In this document: one piece after another, positions 7,913-17,110 of the stretch
Layout of the letters: each line of letters begins with the position of its first letter
How positions within the stretch are numbered: position 1 is the stretch's first letter
From: Streptomyces malaysiensis subsp. samsunensis
GTDB lineage: Bacteria; Actinomycetota; Actinomycetes; Streptomycetales; Streptomycetaceae
Assembly (NCBI RefSeq): GCF_024519315.1
Contig: NZ_JANIIC010000007.1
Span: forward strand, 62,001-126,000
Direction of reading: 5' to 3'
Length of the DNA: 64,000 nt
The notes under the pieces: generated by a model
The model's database searches: none
What the model was told of the DNA's origin: nothing
Seen by the model: only the letters and a program-made list of their open reading frames with translations
Translations under genes and position numbers: made by a program

Positions 7913-8904
7913 ACGAGGCGAACGACCTGGCGGGCGGCGCGGTCGCCGACCAGCCCACCGGCGCGGCCGCACCCGGGCAGGCGCCCGAGACGGCCCCGTC
8001 CGGCGCCCGGCCCGGTGCGGGCCGCCGCCGCGCGGCGCGGGGCCGGGCGGGCCGCGGCGGGTCGGAACCCCCGTTGCGGCACCGGATCATCACCGTCTCG
8101 CTGCTCACCGTGGCCGCCATCTACTTCCTGACCCCGGTCTACTGGCTCGTCGTCTCCTCCACCAAGTCCAGCAGCGATCTCTTCGGCACCTTCGGCTTCT
8201 GGTTCCACGACCCGCATCCGCTGGACTATCTGCACCGGGTGCTCACCTACGACGACGGCATCTACGTCCGCTGGTTCGCCAACAGCCTGATGTACGCGGG
8301 CGTCGGCGCGCTCGCCGCCACCCTGATGTCGGCCGCGGCCGGGTACGCCCTGGCCAAGTACCGCTTCCCCGGCCGGGAGGGGATCTTCAACGTCATCCTG
8401 GCCGGAGTGCTCATCCCGGGCACGGCGCTCGCCCTCCCGCTCTATCTGCTGTTCAGCGAGATCGGGCTGGCCAACACCTACTGGGCCGTGCTGATCCCCA
8501 GCGTCGTCAGCCCCTTCGGGGTCTATCTGTGCCGGATCTACGCGGCCGCCGCCGTCCCGGACTCGCTCCTGGAGGCGGCGCGGATCGACGGCGCGGGGGA
8601 GGCCCGGATCTTCTCCACGCTGGGGCTGCGGCTGATGACCCCGGCGCTGGTCACCGTCTTCCTGTTCCAGTTCGTGCACATCTGGAACAACTTCTTTCTG
8701 CCGCTGGTCATGCTCTCCGACTCCGATCTCTATCCGATCCAGCTCGGCCTGACGTCCTGGCAGGGGTACGCGGACCGGCAGCCGGAGCTGTACCAGTACA
8801 CGGTCGGCGGGGCGTTCCTGTCCGTGCTGCCGCTGATGGTGCTGATGGGCGTACTCCAGCGGTACTGGCGCACAGGGCTGACGGAGGGGAGTGTCAAAGC
8901 GTAA
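7909..8904 (+). CDS. Sugar ABC transporter permease, MalG-type
   Basis: A 331-residue second permease. It has an unusually long Ala/Gly/Pro/Arg-rich cytoplasmic N-terminus of about 55 residues before the first helix (IITVSLLTVAAIYFLTPVYW). The EAA loop reads LLEAARIDGAGEARIFSTL. Its ATG overlaps the stop of the first permease by 4 bp. It completes the importer; the operon appears to end here. Confidence 0.92.
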   Translation: MNEANDLAGGAVADQPTGAAAPGQAPETAPSGARPGAGRRRAARGRAGRGGSEPPLRHRIITVSLLTVAAIYFLTPVYWLVVSSTKSSSDLFGTFGFWFHDPHPLDYLHRVLTYDDGIYVRWFANSLMYAGVGALAATLMSAAAGYALAKYRFPGREGIFNVILAGVLIPGTALALPLYLLFSEIGLANTYWAVLIPSVVSPFGVYLCRIYAAAAVPDSLLEAARIDGAGEARIFSTLGLRLMTPALVTVFLFQFVHIWNNFFLPLVMLSDSDLYPIQLGLTSWQGYADRQPELYQYTVGGAFLSVLPLMVLMGVLQRYWRTGLTEGSVKA

Positions 8905-8951
8905 GAGACGTCACCGTGAAGGTGGCGGCGGTGCGTGACAGGATCACTGTC

Positions 8952-9707
8952 ATGACTACTCCTGATGCACCTCATGCCGCTCATGCTGCGAATCCCGAGT
9001 ACGGCGCCCCCGCGAAGAAGGCTCCCGCCAAGGACCCCTGGGACCTCCCCGACGTGGCCGGGCTGACCGTCGGCGTCCTGGGCGGCACCGGTGACCAGGG
9101 CCGCGGCCTCGCCTACCGGCTGGCCAGGGCCGGTCAGAAGGTGATCATCGGCTCCCGGGTCGCCGAGCGCGCGCAGACCGCGGCGCGGGAGCTGGGCGGC
9201 GCGGAGCTCGGCGTCGAGGGCGCGGACAACGCCGAGTGCTCGCGCCGCAGCGACATCGTCATCGTGGCCGTCCCCTGGGACGGCCACGCCAAGACGCTGG
9301 AGGGACTGCGCGAGGAGCTGGCCGGGAAGCTGGTCATCGACTGCGTCAACCCGCTGGGCTTCGACAAGAAGGGCGCGTACGCCCTGACGCCGGACGAGGG
9401 CAGCGCCGCCGAGCAGGCCGCCGCCCTGCTCCCGGACTCCCGGGTCACCGCGGCCTTCCACCACCTCTCGGCCGTGCTGCTCCAAGACCCCGAGGTCGAG
9501 CAGATCGACACCGATGTGATGGTCCTGGGCGAGTCCCGCGCCGACACGGACCTGGTCCAGGCGCTCGCGGCCCGCATCCCCGGTATGCGCGGCGTCTACG
9601 CGGGCCGGCTGCGCAACGCCCACCAGGTGGAGTCCCTGGTCGCCAACCTGATCTCGGTCAACCGCCGCTACAAGGCTCACGCGGGCCTGCGCGTCACGGA
9701 TGTCTGA
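8952..9707 (+). CDS. npdG: F420-dependent NADP oxidoreductase
   Basis: A 251-residue cytoplasmic enzyme that transfers hydride between F420H2 and NADP. The Rossmann nucleotide loop is GVLGGTGDQGRGLA (about residues 41-54). SRVAERA places Ser-Arg for the NADP 2'-phosphate, and the family segments VIDCVNPLGFD and AFHHLSAVLLQDP follow. Length and order match the npdG/fno family. The first 30 residues (Ala/Pro/His-rich) look disordered. The gene lies 47 bp after the sialidase operon and may have its own promoter in that gap. Confidence 0.9.
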   Translation: MTTPDAPHAAHAANPEYGAPAKKAPAKDPWDLPDVAGLTVGVLGGTGDQGRGLAYRLARAGQKVIIGSRVAERAQTAARELGGAELGVEGADNAECSRRSDIVIVAVPWDGHAKTLEGLREELAGKLVIDCVNPLGFDKKGAYALTPDEGSAAEQAAALLPDSRVTAAFHHLSAVLLQDPEVEQIDTDVMVLGESRADTDLVQALAARIPGMRGVYAGRLRNAHQVESLVANLISVNRRYKAHAGLRVTDV

Positions 9708-9808
9708 GGGGCCCACCCGACCGCGGACACCCGGGGCGCCCGGCCCCTCCGGCGGTGCATGGGGGACAATGTCGGGGAGTGACACACCCCCCGACAGGAG
9801 CCGACCCC

Positions 9809-10009
9809 ATGCCCCGCCTCGCCCTCTACACCCTGGCCGTCTGCGTCCTCGCGATCGCCGCGGCCGTCGTGTCCTTCGCACGGGGAAGCTGGCTCGGCAT
9901 CGTCTGGATCCTGATCGCCGGTATCTCGTCCAACATGGCCTGGTACTACCTCCGCAAGGCCCGCGCCGACCGCGAGGCAGACCGCGAGCACACGGGCGCC
10001 GCGAGCTGA
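9809..10009 (+). CDS. Small membrane protein (66 aa)
   Basis: A 66-residue protein with two hydrophobic helices (LALYTLAVCVLAIAAAVVSFA and LGIVWILIAGISSNMAWYY) and a charged C-terminal tail (RKARADREADREH). GACAGGAG precedes the ATG. I remember similar short proteins in other Streptomyces but no function. It is convergent with the M50 protease gene, with a GC-rich repeat copy between them. Confidence 0.75.
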   Translation: MPRLALYTLAVCVLAIAAAVVSFARGSWLGIVWILIAGISSNMAWYYLRKARADREADREHTGAAS

Positions 10010-10021
10010 GCCCGCGGCCGC

Positions 10022-10093
10022 GGGCCGGGGTCCAGGGGCGGAGCCCATGGTTACGGGAAGGGGCGGGGAGGGGAACAACCCGCCGCAGGCGCT
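10022..10093. repeat. Dispersed GC-rich repeat, family 1
   Basis: Contains the hallmark blocks of family 1: CAGGGGCGGAGCCC, then GGGAAGGGGCGGGGAGGGGA, then CCCGCCGCAGGCG. The same blocks recur near 23240, 24210-24318, 43020-43300, 56040-56115, 56185-56265, 56420-56475, 58490 and 58930-59013. Here it fills the gap between two convergent genes. Confidence 0.8.
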
Positions 10094-10095
10094 CC

Positions 10096-10893
10096 CTACG
10101 AGCGGAATCCGGCGATATCGGGCTCGCCCTGCCAGAAGCGGAAGAACTCCTGACCCCAGTAGGTGTCCCACTCCGTGACGCCCAGGGCCCGCATCAGCGC
10201 GTCGACCGCGTTGAAGAACGCCTGGTTGACCTCGGGTATCCACAGGATGCCGAAGACCGCGAGCAGTCCGAACGGCGCGTACGGCTCGACCTGGCGCCGG
10301 ATGCGGTAGGACAGCCAGGGCTCGATCACCCCGTAACCGTCCAGGCCCGGCACCGGCAGGAAGTTCAAAATCGCCGCCGTGACCTGGAGCAGCGCCAGGA
10401 AGGCGAGGGCATAGCGGAAGAGCTCCGGCACCTGGTCGGTGGCGCCGAGCCAGAACGGGGCGGTCAGCGCGGCCGCGAACAGCACGTTCGTCAGCGGGCC
10501 CGCGGCCGAGATCACACTGTGCTTCCAGCGGCCCTGGATCCGGTGCCGCTCGATGAACACCGCCCCGCCCGGCAGCCCGATCCCGCCCATGATCACGAAG
10601 ATCACGGGCAGCACGATGCTCAGCGCCACATGGGTGTACTTCAGCGGGTTGAGGGTCAGATAGCCCTTCGCGCCGATCGACAGATCCCCGCCGTGCAGCG
10701 CGGTGCGGGCATGGGCGTACTCATGCAGACAGAGCGAGACGACCCAGCCGGAGACGACGAACAGAAAGACGGCGAAGCCGGGGCTCGCGGAGTACTCCGT
10801 CCACACGGCCCACGCGGACACGACCATGATCGCGAACAGACCGAGGAAGACGGGGCTGATGCGCCGGTCGCGGCGGCTGATGGCGGTGGTCAT
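10096..10893 (-). CDS. Site-2-protease-family (M50) membrane metalloprotease
   Basis: A 265-residue multi-pass membrane protein. The zinc site HEYAH (residues 57-61) lies in the second helix, and the third zinc ligand lies in NFLPVPGLDGYG near the fifth. This matches the short M50B group without PDZ or CBS domains. Such proteases cut membrane-bound substrates inside the bilayer, often anti-sigma factors, but no partner is encoded nearby. It is divergent from the Uma2 gene. The last 60 residues are rich in aromatic residues and poorly conserved in the family. Confidence 0.88.
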   Translation of the reverse strand: MTTAISRRDRRISPVFLGLFAIMVVSAWAVWTEYSASPGFAVFLFVVSGWVVSLCLHEYAHARTALHGGDLSIGAKGYLTLNPLKYTHVALSIVLPVIFVIMGGIGLPGGAVFIERHRIQGRWKHSVISAAGPLTNVLFAAALTAPFWLGATDQVPELFRYALAFLALLQVTAAILNFLPVPGLDGYGVIEPWLSYRIRRQVEPYAPFGLLAVFGILWIPEVNQAFFNAVDALMRALGVTEWDTYWGQEFFRFWQGEPDIAGFRS

Positions 10894-11045
10894 CGGGTGG
10901 GGTCTCCATACGGGGAGTGGGCGCTGACGGAAGAACGGTGATCAGTGTGCGCGGAGTTCCGTGCGAGAGGGAGCAGACGTGATCAGCGCCACGCGGGCGG
11001 GGTGCCCAGCGGCTAGTCTGAGAACAACCTGGCCAGGGAGGAACA

Positions 11046-11591
11046 GTGACGATCGCGGAGGACCGGGCGGTGGAACTGCAAGAGCAGATCCGGTTGCCTC
11101 GGAGCATGCGCCTGCGGCTGACCAGGAACGGATTGACGTTGGTACCGATCACTCAAGCGCACTGGACGACCCAGAGGCGCATCGCCAGCCAGATCGAAGA
11201 GCGCCTGCCGGGCTGGACGGCGGTCGGCGAGTTCAGCGTGATCCCGCCGCGGGAGGGCTACAGCCCGGAGCCGGACGTGTCGGCCGTGCCGAGCGACCAG
11301 GTACTCCCCGACGCCAGCAAATTCCAGGAAGACCTGCTCCGCTTCGTCGTGGAGGTCGTCTCGCCGGAGAGCGAGGAACGGGACTACAGCACGAAGTCCG
11401 ATCACTACGCACTGCGCGGCATCGAGGCATACCTCGTCGTCAATGTGCTCACCGCCCGCTGGACGCTGCTGACCCGCCCGCAGGGCGGGACGTACCGCCA
11501 CGCGGTGACCGGCGACTTCGGTGAGAAGATCGAGATCCCGGTCGAGGACCAGACGCTCGTCCTCGACTCATCTCAGTTCATGCGCGTCTGA
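11046..11591 (+). CDS. Uma2-family putative endonuclease (DUF820)
   Basis: A 181-residue protein. The PD-(D/E)xK-like core is visible: EPDVSAVP (Asp), then FVVEVVSPESEERDYSTK (Glu and Lys), then HYALRGIEAYLVV. These are the standard Uma2 motifs. The family is numerous in Streptomyces and cyanobacteria, and its true role is unknown. The GTG start at 11046 has GGGAGGAA just upstream. The following BTAD regulator starts 42 bp later on the same strand, and the two may be cotranscribed. Confidence 0.88.
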   Translation: MTIAEDRAVELQEQIRLPRSMRLRLTRNGLTLVPITQAHWTTQRRIASQIEERLPGWTAVGEFSVIPPREGYSPEPDVSAVPSDQVLPDASKFQEDLLRFVVEVVSPESEERDYSTKSDHYALRGIEAYLVVNVLTARWTLLTRPQGGTYRHAVTGDFGEKIEIPVEDQTLVLDSSQFMRV

Positions 11592-11633
11592 GGCCGACCC
11601 CCCGGCCGGCGGGCCATCCATCAGAATGGGTCC

Positions 11634-14600
11634 GTGCGCTACGGCATCCTCGGCACCACCCAGGCCCGCCACGACGACGGCACCCCCGTGGACATCGGCG
11701 GGGCGCGGCTGCGTGCGCTGCTGACGGCGCTCGCGCTGGCGGCCGGGCGGGCGCGGACCACCGGGGCGCTCATCGGGGAGATCTGGGACACCGACCCGCC
11801 CGCCGATGAGCAGGGCGCGCTCCAGGCCCTGGTCGGACGGTTGCGGCGGGCGCTCGGCAAGGACGCCGTGGAGTCCGTTCCGGGCGGGTACCGGCTGAGC
11901 GCCGACCCCGACGACATCGATCTGCACCGCTTCGAACGGCTCGCGGACGAGGGCACCCGAGCCCTCGCCGATGGCGATCCGGCCAAGGCCGTCGACCTCC
12001 TCGACGCCGCCCTCGGGCTGTGGCGCGGGCCCGCGCTCAGCGATCTGCCCGACGCCACCGCGCTCGCCGCCCGCGCCGAGGCGAGGCGGCTGGAGGCGCG
12101 GCGCGCCCGGCTCGCCGCCGATCTCGCCCTCGGCCGCGCCGGCCAGGCACTCCCCGCGCTCACCGGGCTCTGCGACGCCCACCCCCTGGATGAGCCGCTG
12201 CACGCGCTGCGCATCCGCGCGCTGCGGGACGTGGGCCGTGCGGCGGAGGCGCTGGCCGCGTACGAGGAGATCCGTACGGAGATCGCCGAGCGGCTGGGCG
12301 TCGATCCGGGGCCGGAGCTGAGGGCGCTCCACGCCGAGCTGCTGGGGGCGTCCAGTGAGGGTTTCCCGGTGGTGCGGCCAGGGTCCGCCGCGGCCGGTTC
12401 GGTTTCGTCGGGTCCCGCGCCGTCCGGTCTCGTATCGTCTGGTCGCGTTCCGCCCGGTCCCGTGCCGTCCGGTCTCGTATCGCCCGGTCCCGTGCCGTCC
12501 GGTCTCGTATCGCCCGGTTCCGTGCCCGCCCGTACCGGCGGTGGGAATCTGCGGGCGCGGCTGACCAGCTTCGTCGGTCGCGAGGGCGATCTGGTGACCC
12601 TGCGCGGCGATCTGGCCGGGCACCGGCTGATCACCCTCCTCGGGCCCGGCGGCGCAGGGAAGACGCGGCTGTCGCAGGAGGCCGCCGAGTCGGCCGCGTC
12701 CGCCTGGCCGGACGGGGTGTGGCTGGCCGAGCTCGCGCCCGTGGACGACCCCGAGACCGTTCCTGAGACGGTCCTCAGCGCGGTCGGGGGTCGCGAGACG
12801 GTCATCCTCGGCACGGCGGCCGAAGGGCTGCGTGCCGCGGCCGACCCGACCGTGCGCGATCCGCGCGCCCGGCTCATCGAGCACTGCGCCCCGCGCCGGA
12901 TGCTGATCGTGCTCGACAACTGCGAACACCTCGTGGAGGCCGCGGCGCATCTCGCCGAGTCCCTGCTCGCCCACTGCCCCGGGGTCACCATCCTGGCCAC
13001 CAGCCGCGAACCCCTCGCCGTGCCGGGCGAGTTGGTGCGCCCCGTGGAGCCGCTGCCCGACCCCGTCGCGCTGCGGCTGCTCCAGGACCGGGGCGCGGCG
13101 GCCCGGCCCGGGTTCCGTACGGAGGACGATCCGGCCGCGTGCGCCGAGATCTGCCGACGCCTCGACGGACTGCCCCTGGCGATCGAACTGGCCGCCGCGC
13201 GACTGCGGTTGCTCACCCCGCGGCAGCTGGCCGAGCGGCTGGACGACCGCTTCCGCCTGCTGACCAGCGGCAGCCGTACGGCGCTGCCCCGCCAGCAGAC
13301 CCTGCGGGCCGTCGTCGACTGGTCCTGGGGCCTGCTCGACGCCGCCGAACGCACGGTGCTCGCCCGGCTGTCCGTCTTCGCCGGCGGCTGCGGTCTCGCC
13401 GAGGCGGAGGCGGTGTGCGGGGACGCGGAGGGGCGCCCCGGGGGCGTGGAGCCCCGGGACGTGGCGGTGCTGCTCGGTTCCCTTATCGATAAATCGCTGG
13501 TCGTCACCGCGCCCGCGGCGGAGCCCGGGGCGGACGGGGAGATGCGGTACCGGCTGCTGGAGACCGTCGCCGAGTACGCGGCGGAGCGGCTGGACGAGTC
13601 CGGTGAGCGGGCCGCGGTCGAACGGCGCCATCTGGTCGCCTACCGGGAGCTGGCCCGTACCGCCGATCCGCTGCTGCGCGGCCCCGCCCAGCGCCACTGG
13701 ATGATCCGGCTGGAGACGGAGCACGAGAATCTGCGCACCGCGCTGCGCCGGGCCGTGGCCGCCCGCGACGAGCAGGAGGCGCTGTGCCTGGTGCTCTCGC
13801 TCGGCTGGTTCTGGCATCTGCGCGGCCACCGCGCCGAGTCGCGCCATTGGGCGACCGCGGCGGCCGAGCTCGGGCCGAGCCCCTTCGCACCGCCCGTGGC
13901 CCCCGCGCCGCCGCTGCACATCAGCTGCACCGCCGCCCCGCCGCCGATGGAGCCCGAACTGCTGGTGGAGGCGCGGCGCGGGGTACGGCTGTTCGCGCTG
14001 GCCAACATCGAGGGCGACCTCCAGGCCGTGGTGGGCGAGGACACCCAGCGCGAGCTGGAGGGCATCGTCGCCGCCTACCGGGCGGGGCTGCCCCAGACCT
14101 GCCGTCTCCCGGGCGTCCTGTGGTTCTTCGCGGTGATCCTCAAGGGCGACCTCGGGATGTTGCGGGAGATGGCCGACGAGGCCGTGCGCACCTGCCGTGA
14201 ACTGGGCTATGAGTGGGAGCTGGCGTTCACCCTCCAGCTCCGGGCCAGGATCTACAACGAGCGGAGCGGTGAGGACGAGGGCGCGATCCGCGACGCCGAC
14301 GAGGCCCTGGAGATCTTCCGCCGCATCGGTGACACCTGGGGCGCGGCGGAGGCGCTGGCCGGCCGCGGCGAGACACGGGAGCAGCGCGGCGAGGGCGCGG
14401 CCGCGGCCGCCGACTACCGCGCGGCGATCCGCTGCGCCCAGGACCTCGGCGCCCATGAGCAGGTGCTGTGGCTCCGGGCCCGGCTGGCCGGGGTGTTCGT
14501 GGAGTTCGGGGACGAGGAGGAGGCCGCGAAGGGCGAGCGGATGCTGCGCGAAGTGGTCGAACAGGGGCCGCAGGTGGGCGCGGAGGCGCTGGCGTACGCC

Positions 14601-15098
14601 CGGGTCCATCTGGCGCAGCACTGCGGCACCACCGGCCGCGTCGGGGAGGCGCGGGCCCTTCTGGTCACCTTGCACGGGGAGTTCGAGAGGCGTGCGCTGA
14701 AGCTGTTCGAGGGGATGGCGGAGGGGATGCTCGCCTGGGTGGACCTGCTGGAGGGGCGGCCGGGCGACGCCCTGGCGACCGTACGCGGTGGGCTGGTGAA
14801 GACCTCCGGCCGGATGACGGGGCTGATCGCGCCGTTCATCCCGGTGACCCAACTGCTGACGGCCGCCGAGGCGCTGAGCGCCCTCGGCGGCCCCGAACGG
14901 GCCGAAACCGCGGCGCGGCTGGTGGGAGCGTATGACACATTGCGCAAGCCCCAGCACTACCGGAGGTCCGCGATCGAGCGGACGGGGCAGGAGCGGACCG
15001 AGACCGCGGCGCGGGCCGAACTCGGGGACGCCGCGTACGAGCGCGTCCACGCCGAGGGCACGGGCCTCACCCTGGAGGAGGCCGTCGCGCTGGTCTGA
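11634..15098 (+). CDS. BTAD/AfsR-family transcriptional regulator with NB-ARC and TPR domains
   Basis: A 1154-residue regulator. Order: OmpR-type winged helix (about 1-85, with LRALLTALALAAG and VPGGYRL), bacterial transcriptional activation domain (about 92-235, ending HPLDEPLHALRIRALRD), a low-complexity linker (about 240-305), an NB-ARC/STAND ATPase with Walker A GPGGAGKTR near 337 and Walker B MLIVLDNCEHLV, then a long TPR-like C-terminus. This is the architecture of the large SARP/AfsR proteins that activate secondary-metabolite or developmental genes. No biosynthetic cluster is next to it; the nearest genes encode a convergent DrrAB-like exporter. GTG start; the next-best start would cut into the winged helix. 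Confidence 0.9.
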   Translation: MRYGILGTTQARHDDGTPVDIGGARLRALLTALALAAGRARTTGALIGEIWDTDPPADEQGALQALVGRLRRALGKDAVESVPGGYRLSADPDDIDLHRFERLADEGTRALADGDPAKAVDLLDAALGLWRGPALSDLPDATALAARAEARRLEARRARLAADLALGRAGQALPALTGLCDAHPLDEPLHALRIRALRDVGRAAEALAAYEEIRTEIAERLGVDPGPELRALHAELLGASSEGFPVVRPGSAAAGSVSSGPAPSGLVSSGRVPPGPVPSGLVSPGPVPSGLVSPGSVPARTGGGNLRARLTSFVGREGDLVTLRGDLAGHRLITLLGPGGAGKTRLSQEAAESAASAWPDGVWLAELAPVDDPETVPETVLSAVGGRETVILGTAAEGLRAAADPTVRDPRARLIEHCAPRRMLIVLDNCEHLVEAAAHLAESLLAHCPGVTILATSREPLAVPGELVRPVEPLPDPVALRLLQDRGAAARPGFRTEDDPAACAEICRRLDGLPLAIELAAARLRLLTPRQLAERLDDRFRLLTSGSRTALPRQQTLRAVVDWSWGLLDAAERTVLARLSVFAGGCGLAEAEAVCGDAEGRPGGVEPRDVAVLLGSLIDKSLVVTAPAAEPGADGEMRYRLLETVAEYAAERLDESGERAAVERRHLVAYRELARTADPLLRGPAQRHWMIRLETEHENLRTALRRAVAARDEQEALCLVLSLGWFWHLRGHRAESRHWATAAAELGPSPFAPPVAPAPPLHISCTAAPPPMEPELLVEARRGVRLFALANIEGDLQAVVGEDTQRELEGIVAAYRAGLPQTCRLPGVLWFFAVILKGDLGMLREMADEAVRTCRELGYEWELAFTLQLRARIYNERSGEDEGAIRDADEALEIFRRIGDTWGAAEALAGRGETREQRGEGAAAAADYRAAIRCAQDLGAHEQVLWLRARLAGVFVEFGDEEEAAKGERMLREVVEQGPQVGAEALAYARVHLAQHCGTTGRVGEARALLVTLHGEFERRALKLFEGMAEGMLAWVDLLEGRPGDALATVRGGLVKTSGRMTGLIAPFIPVTQLLTAAEALSALGGPERAETAARLVGAYDTLRKPQHYRRSAIERTGQERTETAARAELGDAAYERVHAEGTGLTLEEAVALV
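12395..12535 (+). repeat. In-frame 30-bp repeat in the BTAD regulator linker
   Basis: A 30-bp unit encoding GPVPSGLVSP is repeated about three and a half times, with drift, between the activation domain and the ATPase domain. Because the unit is a multiple of three, copy-number change would alter linker length without a frameshift. Confidence 0.8.
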
Positions 15099-15106
15099 GC
15101 GGCCGT

Positions 15107-15151
15107 GCGACCGGCCGGCGCGCCCCCCGTAGGACGCGCCCGGCCGGTCGG
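15107..15151. terminator. Bidirectional hairpin between convergent genes
   Basis: A long inverted repeat, CGACCGGCCGGCGCG (15108-15122) against CGCGCCCGGCCGGTCG (15135-15150), with a 12-base loop. It sits between the BTAD regulator and the ABC-2 permease gene, which converge. There is no T-run, as is usual in Streptomyces. Confidence 0.75.
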
Positions 15152-15167
15152 GCGAAAGCGTGGACCG

Positions 15168-15992
15168 TCAGCTCGTCTTGTTGCGGAACCTGCGCACCGC
15201 GAGCGGTGCCACGACCACCGTGAGGGCCACGGCCCAGCCCAGGGTCACCATCACCGGCTCGGCCACCGCGCCATGGCCGCTGGTCAGCGCCCGTGCGGCG
15301 TCCGCGAGCCGGGACAGCGGGTTGTACTCGGTGAAGGCCCGCAGCCAGTCCGGCATGGTGGCGGTCGGGGCGAAGATGGACGAGCCGAACTGGAGCGGCA
15401 TCATCACCAGGAAGCCCATACCGCTGACCGCCTGCGGGGTGGGCATCGACATCCCCAGCAGCATGAAGATCCAGGTCAGCGAGGATCCGAAGAGCACGGA
15501 CAGCGCTACCGCGGCCAACAGCTCCACGGGCCCGGTCTCGAGCTCGAAGCCCATGATGAAGCCCATGATCAGCAGGATGAGGGTGGACACCAGCATCCGG
15601 CCGCTCTCCACGATCAGCTTGGCGATCAGCACCGAGGAGCGGGCGATCGGCATGGTGCGGAAGCGGTCCATGACGCCCTTGCTGAAGTCGTCATTGACGC
15701 CGATGCCGATCGACATCGCGATGTTGAGCCCGCCCATCGCCATCAGACCGGGGATGAAGTAGTTGACGTACTCCGACCGGTTGCCGCCCGTCATCGCGCC
15801 GCCGAAGACATAGGTGAACAGCAGCGCGAAGACGATCGGCATCGCCAGGGCGTCGAACATCGCGAACGGTTCGTACCTGATCTGCATGGCGTTGCGCCGC
15901 ACCAGTGCGCCGATGTGGCGCAGATTGGCGCGTGGGCCGATCCGGCCGTCGCTCTTCCCCCGCATGGGTGCGGTCATCGTTGCCGTACTCAC
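15168..15992 (-). CDS. ABC-2 type exporter permease, DrrB-like
   Basis: A 274-residue membrane protein with six predicted helices. The ABC-2 signature region is present: FALLFTYVFGGAM early, and MPLQFGSSIFAPTATMPDWLRAF with the motif before the last helix. It forms an exporter with the ATPase gene just upstream, whose stop overlaps this start by 4 bp. Relatives export anthracyclines, other drugs or lipids; the substrate here is unknown. Confidence 0.9.
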   Translation of the reverse strand: MSTATMTAPMRGKSDGRIGPRANLRHIGALVRRNAMQIRYEPFAMFDALAMPIVFALLFTYVFGGAMTGGNRSEYVNYFIPGLMAMGGLNIAMSIGIGVNDDFSKGVMDRFRTMPIARSSVLIAKLIVESGRMLVSTLILLIMGFIMGFELETGPVELLAAVALSVLFGSSLTWIFMLLGMSMPTPQAVSGMGFLVMMPLQFGSSIFAPTATMPDWLRAFTEYNPLSRLADAARALTSGHGAVAEPVMVTLGWAVALTVVVAPLAVRRFRNKTS

Positions 15993-17002
15993 GCGGGGAC
16001 CTCTTCCAGCGTCTTGTAGTCCTGCGGGGTGGACGTCATCCGGCCGGTGATGGCCAGGAAGACCTCGTCCAGGCTGGGCAGATGGGTGTCGATCCCGGCG
16101 ATCGCGAAGCCGCGCCGGCCGAGCAGCCCGATCAGGGCGGTCAGCTGCTCATCGCTGGCGATGGGCACATTGACCAGGCCCCCCTCGACGTCGGCGGTCG
16201 CGCCGCCGATGCCCTCGAGCCCCGCCTGGGTGATGGCGCCGACCATGCGGTGCAGCTCACCGGGGTCGGACGGGCGGATCTGGAGGGTGCGGCCGCCGAT
16301 CTTGGCCTTGAGCTCGTTCACCCTGCCGTCGGCGATGACCCTGCCCCGGTCGATCACCGTCAGATGGTTGGCGAGCTGCTCGGCCTCCTCCATGTACTGC
16401 GTGGTCAGCAGCACGGTGGCGCCATCGGCGACCATCCGTCTGACCTCGTTCCACACCTCGTTGCGGGAGTGCGGGTCCAGACCGGTGGTCGGCTCGTCCA
16501 GATAGAGCACCGAGGGCCGGCCGATCATGGAGGCGGCCAGGTCGAGCCGGCGGCGCATACCGCCGGAGTAGGTGCGCACCCGCCGCTTGCCGGCCTCGGT
16601 GAGCGAGAACCGCTCCAGCATGGCGTCCGCCCGCGCACGGGCCTCCCTGCGGGAGAGATCGAGCAGCCGCCCGATCATGTAGAGGTTCTCCCAGCCGGGG
16701 AGCTTCTCGTCGACCGAGGCGTACTGCCCGGTCAGCCCGATGGTGCGGCGCAGCTGCCGGGGCTGGCGCACCACGTCGTACCCGGCCACCACCGCGGTGC
16801 CGGCGTCCGGCACCAGCAGGGTGGACAGACAGCGGACAAGCGTCGTCTTCCCGGCGCCATTGGGGCCCAGCACACCCAGGACGGTGCCCTCCGGCACGTC
16901 CAGGTCCACTCCGTCGACGGCCTTGGTGCCGCCGAAGTGCTTGACCAGCCCCCGTACTTCGACGGCGTTGCCGTCTCTGATCCTGTGTTCCCGTCGCGTC
17001 AT
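15989..17002 (-). CDS. ABC exporter ATP-binding protein, DrrA-like
   Basis: A 337-residue ATPase with Walker A GPNGAGKT, Q-loop GLTGQYASVDEKL, signature YSGGMRRRLDLA, Walker B VLYLDEPTTGLD and H-loop-equivalent LLTTQYMEEAEQL. The Gln in place of the usual switch His in TTQYMEEAE is typical of the DrrA group. The C-terminal 100 residues are the DrrA-type regulatory extension (PSLDEVFLAITGR). The start is the ATG at 17002; a longer in-frame reading runs into a dispersed repeat and is rejected. Confidence 0.92.
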   Translation of the reverse strand: MTRREHRIRDGNAVEVRGLVKHFGGTKAVDGVDLDVPEGTVLGVLGPNGAGKTTLVRCLSTLLVPDAGTAVVAGYDVVRQPRQLRRTIGLTGQYASVDEKLPGWENLYMIGRLLDLSRREARARADAMLERFSLTEAGKRRVRTYSGGMRRRLDLAASMIGRPSVLYLDEPTTGLDPHSRNEVWNEVRRMVADGATVLLTTQYMEEAEQLANHLTVIDRGRVIADGRVNELKAKIGGRTLQIRPSDPGELHRMVGAITQAGLEGIGGATADVEGGLVNVPIASDEQLTALIGLLGRRGFAIAGIDTHLPSLDEVFLAITGRMTSTPQDYKTLEEVPA

Positions 17003-17110
17003 GCGGTACACGATGACAGCCGCCACCGACAGACCACCGACAAGCGGCAGACAGCCCGCCGACGGGGGAAGATCGGCGGGCTGCCGTTGTACCGCAGTGG
17101 CTCGTGCTGC

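Noticed and set aside
11568..15050. A 1160-codon open frame opposite the BTAD regulator gene, and similar long antisense frames at 30959-34177 and 59823-62210
   Set aside because: They run opposite genes with clear domains, have no family motifs, and arise because high third-position GC removes stop codons on the other strand.
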